DNA from: Candidatus Caenarcanales bacterium
GTDB taxonomy: Bacteria; Cyanobacteriota; Vampirovibrionia; Caenarcaniphilales; Caenarcanaceae
Assembly: GCA_947489925.1 (NCBI GenBank)
Contig: CANLFK010000058.1
Span: forward strand, 1 to 12,445
DNA length: 12,445 nt
Direction: 5' to 3'
Of the stretch, positions 6,770-12,445 are shown piece after piece; position 1 is the stretch's first letter; each line of letters starts with the position of its first letter. The notes below the pieces were generated by a model, which was given only the letters and a program-made list of their open reading frames with translations, was not told the DNA's origin and searched no databases. The translations under genes and the position numbers were made by a program.

Positions 6770-7603
6770 ATGTTTGAAAAATATCAAGAAATCTGGAGAT
6801 GTATTGTTCTGGGAATAGTGCAAGGTTTAACTGAATTTTTGCCAATTAGTAGCTCTTTTCATTTGCGTTTAATTCCAGACCTTTTGGGTTGGCCTAGTAT
6901 TGGTTTAGGTTTGTCAGCTTTTTTGCATTTGGGAACTTTACTAGCGGTTTTAATTTATTTTGGTAAAGACTTACTGGAAATTGCGATTGAAACCTTTAAA
7001 AGTCTGAATTCTCCGAAAAACTTTTTTTCAAGCTTGGGTTTTAAAATTATAATTGCCAGTTTGCCAGCCATTTTAATAGGCTTTTTTGCTCATGACTTTT
7101 TTGAAAAAATTGACCAAAACCTCACCATTACAACTATTTTCTTAATTTTGATTGGTATTTTACTTTTTGTAAGTGATTTAAAACCAAGTAATATAATTGA
7201 TTTAGAAAAAAATATTAACTGGTGGCAAGCTCTTTTAATTGGCTTTGGACAGGCGACCGCTTTAATTTCAGGTGTTTCAAGATCTGGTTCAACAATTACA
7301 GTTGCTAGATTATTAGGTTTTTCACGCACAGAATCAGCTCGATTTTCTTTTCTGATGGGTTCACCTGTTATTTTAGGAGCTGGTTTATATGAAGTTTTGA
7401 AAGCTTTAAAAAGCACAAAAAGCCTTGAAGTTAGTTGGACTGCGGCGGTGATGGGTGGAATTTGCTCTGCAATAGTTGGCTATTTTGCAATTAAGTTTTT
7501 ACTCAAATTCTTGCAAACTCAGTCTTTATTTCCGTTCATGCTTTACCGAGTTATAATCGGCTTATTTGTTTTATTTGGAATCTCGAAGGGATTTTTTAAA
7601 TGA
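6770..7603 (+). CDS. uppP: Undecaprenyl-diphosphate phosphatase (UppP/BacA)
   Basis: This integral membrane enzyme removes one phosphate from undecaprenyl diphosphate, regenerating the lipid carrier used for peptidoglycan and other wall polymers. In bacteria where it was characterised, its overproduction gives bacitracin resistance. The 277-residue length matches the family, and there are about seven to eight hydrophobic segments. Motif 1 is GIVQGLTEFLPISSSFHL (15-32) with the key E22 and H31. Motif 2 is SGVSRSGSTI (167-176) with R171, followed by LLGFSRTESARFSFLMGSP. The HLRLIPDLLGW continuation resembles cyanobacterial-type UppP more than E. coli BacA. The ATG start is preceded in frame by a stop codon. 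GAGG is present upstream but about 13 bases away, longer than ideal. Second gene of a probable operon with the TPR protein. Confidence 0.95.
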   Translation: MFEKYQEIWRCIVLGIVQGLTEFLPISSSFHLRLIPDLLGWPSIGLGLSAFLHLGTLLAVLIYFGKDLLEIAIETFKSLNSPKNFFSSLGFKIIIASLPAILIGFFAHDFFEKIDQNLTITTIFLILIGILLFVSDLKPSNIIDLEKNINWWQALLIGFGQATALISGVSRSGSTITVARLLGFSRTESARFSFLMGSPVILGAGLYEVLKALKSTKSLEVSWTAAVMGGICSAIVGYFAIKFLLKFLQTQSLFPFMLYRVIIGLFVLFGISKGFFK

Positions 7604-7626
7604 TTTAGCTTGGATTCTTAAAAAAT

Positions 7627-7699
7627 TGGGCAGTACAAGATTCGAACTTGTGACCTCCTCCATGTCACGGAGGCGCGCTACCAACTGCGCCAACTGCCC
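7627..7699 (-). tRNA. tRNA-Val (anticodon GAC)
   Basis: A complete 73-base cloverleaf reads on the minus strand. Acceptor stem GGGCAGT/ACTGCCC is perfect, the D stem is GCGC/GCGC with loop AGTTGGTA, and the anticodon stem CCTCC/GGAGG encloses loop GTGACAT. The T stem ACAAG/CTTGT has loop TTCGAAT, and the discriminator base is A. Positions 34-36 of the loop are GAC, which reads GUC and GUU valine codons. Position 32 is G rather than the usual pyrimidine, a small oddity. The 3' CCA is not encoded, so it must be added enzymatically. A short T-run directly follows the 3' end. Confidence 0.95.
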
Positions 7700-7715
7700 A
7701 CTAAATATAAAACTT

Positions 7716-7721
7716 ATTATA
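7716..7721 (-). promoter_or_regulatory. Probable -10 box of the tRNA-Val gene
   Basis: A perfect TATAAT reads on the minus strand 16 bases before the mature tRNA 5' end. The -35 region is poor: TTGACT exists further upstream but is 24 bases away. The call rests on the -10 and its position. Confidence 0.4.
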
Positions 7722-7763
7722 TTCTAACAATATTCAATAAAATTTAGTCAAAAATATTCTGGC

Positions 7764-9059
7764 TCACGATAAACTCCTTCTAAATTCAAGCTGATTTAAA
7801 AGTTCAAATATAAGTTTAAAATCCATTACTATTTCATCATAAATTTTATAATCCCATAAACTTTTAAAAATTGGCGGCTCAAAAAATCGCTTCATTGGGG
7901 CAGACTCAATCGCAATATATAATTTATTTCCTTTAAATGAGAACTGAAAATTGTGTCCAGTTTTGTATACGAAATTAACCATTTTCTCTAAAACTTTACT
8001 GGAAAGTATGTAAAAAACTTCAGTACTATCATTACCAAAAACCTTAAATAATTCATTAAACTCAGTATTATCTAATAGTATTTCATTACCAAAATTAGAA
8101 TTAGTACCAAAGGGAATTTGTATATTTACTGGTATATCAATTACAAAAAATAAGCCGTGAAATATTTCATCTTTGCTATCGGAATCTATATTTTGAACAT
8201 GTAGTTCTGAGCACTTAAACTTTAAAGAGCTTATCTCTCCAGTAATTAAATCATCGCCTTTGTAAATATTACCGCTATAAAATAATTTGCTTGCATGAAA
8301 GTCGGTTTTAGGTATGAATTCATACGGGAAATATTGTAAGTTTTGAATACCTACATACTTTATGATTTCAGTAATAATATTTTCTTTAAAGCTTTGTATA
8401 TAATCAGTTTTAGAAATGCTGACATAATCAAAGAATTTTGTTATTAGCAGAAAAGTAATAAAAGTAACGATTCCATTAGATAAAAATATATTAAAACTAT
8501 TTCCTTTATTATTCCAATAGAATGAAAGAAAAATACCTACTGATGAAATTAAAATCAGTAAAACATAAGTGAAAATAGTTATAAATAATTGAATGAATCT
8601 TTTATTTTCTAATTCTTTTATTGGTTCATTTAGTGAGTATATTAATTCATCTACAAATTGCAAATCTTCCTCGCTAGTTTGTATTTGGCTTTTTAATTGT
8701 TCTGCTTTAGTAGGATTTAGTTTTATAATTAACTTAATAAAAATTGCAAAAAGTATAATTAGAATAGCGATAGATAATATTAATAGTATTTTGTGATTAC
8801 CTTGAAATTTAGGAGCAAATAAAATAATTAAAGTACTAAGAACTAAGAAAATACTAGAAATAAATATAATTTTTTCACCAATATATCTAAAAAAATGAAA
8901 TAAAAAGCCTTCGGGTTTGTCAGCAAATTGTGCATAAAGCAGTAACAGGGGACAAATTATTATACAGCTGCAAGTATATAAATCAAGTCCAGTTGAAAAG
9001 AAACGACAACTAATAGCAAGCACAGTAATTATAAAATAAATAATAGTTTTTTTATTCAC
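7764..9059 (-). CDS. DUF3137-like multi-pass membrane protein, long paralogue
   Basis: This 431-residue protein matches my memory of the DUF3137 family in its C-terminal half: E-x-x-x-LKFKCSELHV, then a GLFFVIDIP strand (302-310), LLDNTEFNELFKVFGNDSTEVFYILS (328-353), FSFKGNKLYIAIES and a closing FFEPP. The function of that family is unknown. Six hydrophobic segments (about 4-20, 27-45, 64-84, 91-112, 155-180, 190-210) put the soluble C-terminal domain on one side of the membrane. The first four are absent from its paralogue at 10647. A helical QFVDELIYSLNEPIKELE region (134-151) precedes the last pair of helices. The GTG start has an excellent Shine-Dalgarno site (AAGGAGT, GGAG at 9066-9069, six-base gap). 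The 113 C-terminal residues are almost identical to those of the paralogue. Confidence 0.8.
   Translation of the reverse strand: MNKKTIIYFIITVLAISCRFFSTGLDLYTCSCIIICPLLLLYAQFADKPEGFLFHFFRYIGEKIIFISSIFLVLSTLIILFAPKFQGNHKILLILSIAILIILFAIFIKLIIKLNPTKAEQLKSQIQTSEEDLQFVDELIYSLNEPIKELENKRFIQLFITIFTYVLLILISSVGIFLSFYWNNKGNSFNIFLSNGIVTFITFLLITKFFDYVSISKTDYIQSFKENIITEIIKYVGIQNLQYFPYEFIPKTDFHASKLFYSGNIYKGDDLITGEISSLKFKCSELHVQNIDSDSKDEIFHGLFFVIDIPVNIQIPFGTNSNFGNEILLDNTEFNELFKVFGNDSTEVFYILSSKVLEKMVNFVYKTGHNFQFSFKGNKLYIAIESAPMKRFFEPPIFKSLWDYKIYDEIVMDFKLIFELLNQLEFRRSLS
7773..8111 (-). repeat. Duplicated 3' end of DUF3137 genes, copy 1
   Basis: This 339-base segment encodes residues 317-429 of the long paralogue. 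It is repeated in the same orientation at 10650-10988. I count 104 of 113 encoded residues identical, with close DNA identity too, while sequences before it differ widely. It implies recent duplication or gene conversion and is a possible recombination substrate flanking the FAD oxidase gene. Confidence 0.85.
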
Positions 9060-9072
9060 GATAAACTCCTTC
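9056..9072 (-). repeat. 17-bp repeat: ribosome-binding site plus GTG start
   Basis: The sequence GAAGGAGTTTATCGTGA on the minus strand is the ribosome-binding site and start of the long DUF3137 gene. The identical 17 bases occur at 7764-7780, where they encode the end of that same gene and its TGA stop. The match suggests that DUF3137 genes were once arranged head-to-tail with overlapping stop and start. Confidence 0.75.
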
Positions 9073-9211
9073 CTTAAAGCTATAAGCTAAATCATTTATA
9101 AAATTTATTGTTATTGTTTTCACAATCTAGTAATTTTGATTATTATTACTTTATTCCCAAATTTTAGGCAGCCGTCTGTCAAATCTGTATCATTGTGCTG
9201 ATGTACAACTC

Positions 9212-9216
9212 AGGTG
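9212..9216 (+). promoter_or_regulatory. Shine-Dalgarno site deciding the oxidase start
   Basis: AGGTG lies six bases before ATG at 9223. The GTG inside it (9214) is in frame and could be mistaken for the start, but it has no ribosome-binding site of its own, so ATG 9223 is preferred. Confidence 0.6.
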
Positions 9217-9222
9217 AAAAGT

Positions 9223-10629
9223 ATGCAAATAATATCCTTTGTTCTTCTAATCATTTTGTTTATAAGTTTATTCAGTACTGCAATAACTGCTCAGGATGGC
9301 TTGAAAATTGCGAATGATATTACACAATTAAACCCGATTAGCGTAGCTGAAATAATTCATCCAATTAGCACTGAAGAAATAATTAAAGCAGTTAAAACGC
9401 ATAATTCTATTTCAATTGGTGGGGGACTTTATAGCATGGGAGGGCAAACTGCAACCGAAAAAGCTTTACAAATTGATATGCGTAATTTTAATCGTATTCT
9501 AAATTTCTCGGAGGCTAACAAAGAAATTACTGTTGAAACAGGCATAAATTGGCGTAAAATCCAAGAATTTATTGATTCGTATAATTTATCAATTAAAATA
9601 ATGCAGTCATACGCTAATTTTACGGTTGGTGGGTCTTTAAGCGTTAATGTTCATGGTCGATATATTGGAGAAGGACCAATTATTTTATCGGTAAAACAAA
9701 TAAAAATTGTATTAGCTAATGGTAATTTAATAGTAGCAAGTCCAATCAAAAATAAAGAGATTTTTTATGCAGCTATTGGTGGTTATGGCGGAATTGGAGT
9801 AATTACAGAAGCTACTTTATCATTAACTGAAAATACTAAAATTGAACGGACAAGCCAAGTATTATCGATAAAAAAATATAAACAATTCTTTCTGGATAAT
9901 ATTCAAAATGACTCAAAAATTATTTTTCATAATGCTGTCATTTATCCTGATCAGTACGAGCAAATTAGAGCAATTTCATATAGCAAAACACCTAAAAAAA
10001 CTACTGTAAATTACCGCTTAAAACCTAAGGGTCAAAAATATATATTCCGTAAATTTGTATTGGGCATAATTTCTGAGTTTTCTGTTGGTAAATGGTTTCG
10101 GCAATATTTGATTGATCCAATAATATACAAAAGTAAGCCCATTGAATGGAGAAACTATGAAGCAAGCCAAGATGTTTTTGAATTAGAACCTGAATCTCGC
10201 AAACAATCAACTTATGTTCTTCAGGAGTATTTTGTGCCAGTCGATCAATTTGATAACTTTTATCCATTAATGGCAAATATTTTAAAAAAGTACAAAGTAA
10301 ATGTAATTAATGTCTCTATTAGACATGCAAAGAAAGATTCTGGATCATTATTGGCTTGGGCAAGCACAGAAGTATTTGCATTTGTAATTTATTATAAACA
10401 AGGAGTTAAACAAGCTGATAAAGAGAAGGTGAAAAAGTGGACGCAAAAACTTATTGATGCCTCGCTTTTATGTAATGGAAGATATTATTTGCCTTATCAA
10501 ATCCACGCAAACCAATATCAATTTGAAAAAGCATATATTCATTCAGATGATTTTTTCAGACTAAAAAAGAAACTTGATCCAACAAACAAGTTCAGAAATA
10601 AGCTTTGGGATAATTATTATAAACTATAG
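9223..10629 (+). CDS. Exported FAD-linked oxidase (FAD_binding_4 / ALO-like)
   Basis: This 468-residue flavoprotein is of the PCMH type, the fold of D-arabinono-1,4-lactone oxidase and related sugar or sugar-lactone oxidases. Residues 1-23 are a signal peptide ending ITA/QD, so it acts outside the cytoplasm. The FAD domain (about 35-205) shows GGGLYSMGGQT (66-76), the DMRNFNRIL strand, VETGINW (104-110), TVGGSLSVNVHGRYIGEG (134-151) and AIGGYGGIGVITEATL (184-199). The C-terminal cap ends with LDPTNKFRNKLW (451-462), typical of this group. The substrate cannot be deduced. It is divergent from the long DUF3137 gene. It converges with the shorter DUF3137 gene, whose stop codon lies only 17 bases beyond its own with no terminator between. 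An in-frame GTG at 9214 would add three residues. Confidence 0.88.
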   Translation: MQIISFVLLIILFISLFSTAITAQDGLKIANDITQLNPISVAEIIHPISTEEIIKAVKTHNSISIGGGLYSMGGQTATEKALQIDMRNFNRILNFSEANKEITVETGINWRKIQEFIDSYNLSIKIMQSYANFTVGGSLSVNVHGRYIGEGPIILSVKQIKIVLANGNLIVASPIKNKEIFYAAIGGYGGIGVITEATLSLTENTKIERTSQVLSIKKYKQFFLDNIQNDSKIIFHNAVIYPDQYEQIRAISYSKTPKKTTVNYRLKPKGQKYIFRKFVLGIISEFSVGKWFRQYLIDPIIYKSKPIEWRNYEASQDVFELEPESRKQSTYVLQEYFVPVDQFDNFYPLMANILKKYKVNVINVSIRHAKKDSGSLLAWASTEVFAFVIYYKQGVKQADKEKVKKWTQKLIDASLLCNGRYYLPYQIHANQYQFEKAYIHSDDFFRLKKKLDPTNKFRNKLWDNYYKL

Positions 10630-10630
10630 T

Positions 10631-10645
10631 AATCGCAATATATAA
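10631..10645 (-). repeat. 15-bp scar matching the interior of the DUF3137 genes
   Basis: The 15 bases between the convergent oxidase and DUF3137 stops are identical to 7908-7922. There, on the minus strand, they encode LYIAI inside the long DUF3137 gene; the shorter gene has 14 of the 15 at 10785-10798. It looks like a leftover of an additional copy or a rearrangement junction, though a chance match cannot be excluded. Confidence 0.45.
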
Positions 10646-10646
10646 A

Positions 10647-11672
10647 TCAACTCCTTCTAAATTCAAGCTGATTGAGAAGTTCAAATATTAATTTAAAATC
10701 CATTACTATTTCATCATAAATTTTATAATCCCATAAACTTATAAAAATTGGCGGTTCAAAAAATCGCTTTAGTAAGCCAGACTCAATCGCAATATATAGT
10801 TTATTTTCTTTGAATGAGAACTGAAAATTATGCCCAGTTTTATTTACGAAATTAACCATTTTCTCTAAAACTTTACTGGAAAGTATATAAAAAACTTCGG
10901 TACTATCATTACCAAAAACCTTGAATAATTCATTAAATTCAACATTATCTAATAGTATTTCATCACCAAAATCTGAATTAGTACCAAAGCATTTATCTTT
11001 ATCAATATTTTGCGGTATATCAATTACAAAAAATAAACCATTAAATACTTGTCTGGTTCTTTTACTTTTGCCAGAACCAGTCGTATAGCTAACATGTAAT
11101 TCTGAGCACTTAAACTTTAAATTATTTATTTCTCCTATAATTAAATCATCGCCACTATAATTATTGAAAAAATCGAATAAATGACTCGCTCCAAAATCAG
11201 TTGTACTAATAAAATTTTTATGATTATATTCGAGGTTTTCTCCGCCTAATAATTTGATAATTTGGGTAATAATATTTTCTTTAAATTCTTGATAATAATT
11301 TTTTAGTAAGTACTCATGAATTATAATTATGGCTAGAACAATTGAAACGGTCTCTAAGCCAAAAGCCTCTCCTATTAAATTAGCCCTCTCTTTTATAAAA
11401 AGAATATATATTAAAACAGGTATATTACATAGTATTAGTGTTAAAACAATTAAAGGTATTTTAGACTTTCTCTCTTGTTCTAATTTATCGATAGTTTCCT
11501 CCATTTGAGAGACTATTTCATCAACGAATTGTATTTCTTGATCACTAATTTGTACTTGTTTATTTATTTGTTTATGCTTTTTTTGATTTTGAATAAAATT
11601 TACAATAATTGCAATAATAGCTATTACAAAACAAATACAAACCCAGTATATGATTTTTTGCTCACTACTCAA
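10647..11672 (-). CDS. DUF3137-like membrane protein, short paralogue
   Basis: This 341-residue protein has the same C-terminal DUF3137-like domain as the gene at 7764: KFKCSELHV at 187-195, GLFFVIDIP at 212-220, LLDNVEFNELFKVFGNDSTEVFYILS at 240-265, and FEPP near 306. It has only three hydrophobic segments (about 7-25, 72-93, 107-119), lacking the long form's first four. The helix QFVDEIVSQMEETIDKLE (48-65) corresponds to the same position in the paralogue. It also has a basic insert GSGKSKRTRQ (199-208). The TTG start is supported only by a weak GGTGG some 12 bases upstream, so the exact N-terminus is open. Function unknown; the pairing with a similar gene suggests a duplicated accessory function rather than a housekeeping one. 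Confidence 0.8.
   Translation of the reverse strand: MSSEQKIIYWVCICFVIAIIAIIVNFIQNQKKHKQINKQVQISDQEIQFVDEIVSQMEETIDKLEQERKSKIPLIVLTLILCNIPVLIYILFIKERANLIGEAFGLETVSIVLAIIIIHEYLLKNYYQEFKENIITQIIKLLGGENLEYNHKNFISTTDFGASHLFDFFNNYSGDDLIIGEINNLKFKCSELHVSYTTGSGKSKRTRQVFNGLFFVIDIPQNIDKDKCFGTNSDFGDEILLDNVEFNELFKVFGNDSTEVFYILSSKVLEKMVNFVNKTGHNFQFSFKENKLYIAIESGLLKRFFEPPIFISLWDYKIYDEIVMDFKLIFELLNQLEFRRS
10650..10988 (-). repeat. Duplicated 3' end of DUF3137 genes, copy 2
   Basis: Partner of 7773-8111, in direct orientation about 2.9 kb away. It encodes residues 229-341 of the short paralogue. Recombination between the two copies would delete the FAD oxidase gene. Confidence 0.85.
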
Positions 11673-11731
11673 AACAGATAAATACCACCCACCAATTTAT
11701 AATACTATTCACTCTTTAATTCTTACTAAAC

Positions 11732-11779
11732 AAAAATACCTTAATTAATTTACCTTAATTAGCAAAAATACTTTAATTA
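11732..11779. repeat. Three short AT-rich direct repeats
   Basis: The unit TACYTTAATTA occurs at 11737-11747, with a close copy at 11751-11761 (TACCTTAATTA) and again at 11769-11779 (TACTTTAATTA). The outer two are each preceded by CAAAAA. They lie between the HTTM-like gene end and the start of the short DUF3137 gene, so they could be a protein-binding or promoter region for the latter. In such AT-rich DNA this may also be simple sequence drift. Confidence 0.4.
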
Positions 11780-11784
11780 TTTAG

Positions 11785-12264
11785 TTAATTATTATTTGTT
11801 TTATTTTGACATTTATAATCAATCATTAAAAAGTTTTTAAGTTTATTTTTATTAGCTTCACTTATATCATTCATGGCTACAGTTGTTTCAGTAATAAAAT
11901 TTATTTGTACTTTTTCTAATTTATTATTATGTACTGTATTCCATTGATAACATAAATATTTGGCATAATTTTCAATTAATAAATCTTGTTTTGTATATTT
12001 ATTAAACTCTCCCCACTTAGAATGGAAGAGATAAGCCATAAAATTGCTTTGTCTTTGATTTTCATAATATTTTATCGTTTTTTGTTTTGCATTTTGAGAT
12101 AAATCTATTTGTTTTTTATTATCTAAATAGCCTTTAATTACAAAATAGCCATCGCTTTGCAGTGCAGTCGTATAAGAAAACATTGGCCAACTTTGTTTTA
12201 TTGCAAAAGTATAACTGAAATTATTAAGTGTTATCGGCCAATTACTTAACTTAAGAGAAGCCAA
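11785..12264 (-). CDS. HTTM-like C-terminal domain protein, probably truncated at its N-terminus
   Basis: Read from the TTG at 12264 this is 159 residues. The pattern IKQSWPMFSYT (23-33) followed by SDGYFVIKGYL (37-47), IDL and later YAKYLCYQWN (99-108) resembles the soluble tail of HTTM (vitamin-K-dependent carboxylase-like) membrane proteins, where QxWxMFxP and DGWxVxPG are typical. The many-helix HTTM part is missing. The frame stays open upstream to a stop at 12352-12354 and there encodes a strongly hydrophobic helix (about 12351-12268: LLSLFLYCIFIS), so the real product probably includes a signal or membrane segment. That extension has no ATG, only CTG or ATT codons. The gene may therefore be a decayed remnant, be frameshifted near 12310-12350, or use a rare start. 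No Shine-Dalgarno site is visible for any of these. Confidence 0.5.
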   Translation of the reverse strand: MASLKLSNWPITLNNFSYTFAIKQSWPMFSYTTALQSDGYFVIKGYLDNKKQIDLSQNAKQKTIKYYENQRQSNFMAYLFHSKWGEFNKYTKQDLLIENYAKYLCYQWNTVHNNKLEKVQINFITETTVAMNDISEANKNKLKNFLMIDYKCQNKTNNN

Positions 12265-12445
12265 ATTTGAAATAAAAATACAATATAAAAATAAACTAAG
12301 TAAGAAGACATTAAAAGTGTGGTAAAAGATGAGAATGAGGCAAGTACTCAGTCAATGAAATATTAAATTCCATCGGCACAAAATACCATATTTCTTTTGT
12401 TTAGGTACTTACACATCAATTCAGCTGGCAAAAATGGCTTTAAAT

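Noticed and set aside
7090..7416. Open frame on the minus strand inside uppP.
   Set aside because: It runs antisense to a conserved UppP region and its translation matches nothing; it is a shadow of the real gene.
11700..11790. AT-rich short repeats as a CRISPR array or replication origin.
   Set aside because: Units are too short and uneven for CRISPR, and no DnaA boxes or replication gene were seen nearby; gyrB alone is not evidence of oriC.

Overview
The window is strongly AT-rich and densely coded. It carries bacterial housekeeping genes: gyrB, rsfS, uppP and a tRNA-Val. It also holds exported or envelope proteins and a small accessory block on the right. An L,D-transpeptidase and several Sec-type signal peptides point to a cell with a peptidoglycan wall. 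The UppP N-terminal motif (SSSFHLRLIPDLLGWP) is closer to what I remember of cyanobacterial UppP (SSTAHLRxxPxLLGW) than to E. coli BacA. A non-photosynthetic, AT-rich relative of Cyanobacteria (Vampirovibrionia/Melainabacteria-like) is therefore a reasonable guess, but it is not proven from this sequence. Many genes start with TTG or GTG and several lack a visible Shine-Dalgarno site.

Layout. (1) 1-241: no gene. It holds a GC-richer structured element, probably part of a non-coding RNA cut by the window edge. (2) 242-1525, minus strand: a two-gene unit of a small secreted protein with a duplicated cysteine repeat, followed 16 bases later by a YkuD L,D-transpeptidase. (3) 1726-2214, plus strand: an unrecognised basic, coiled-coil, membrane-anchored protein. 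(4) 2215-2494: no gene. It holds an approximately 220-nt potential structured RNA closed by a long helix, which shares its closing-helix sequence with the element at the left edge. (5) 2495-5894, minus strand: M48 metalloprotease, RsfS and GyrB. (6) 5970-7603, plus strand: exported TPR protein and UppP, an apparent operon. (7) 7627-7699, minus strand: tRNA-Val(GAC) without an encoded CCA. (8) 7764-11672: an accessory block in which two DUF3137-like membrane paralogues (minus strand) flank an exported FAD-linked oxidase (plus strand). (9) 11785 to the right edge, minus strand: a fragment-like gene matching the soluble C-terminal part of HTTM (vitamin-K-carboxylase-like) membrane proteins.

Functional links. 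The LdtA-like enzyme, UppP and the M48 protease all concern the envelope: peptidoglycan cross-linking, recycling of the undecaprenyl carrier, and membrane-protein quality control. RsfS and GyrB are core information-processing genes. The most unusual material is the repeated DUF3137 block, which bears short sequence scars suggesting a once larger tandem array, and the two related structured intergenic elements.
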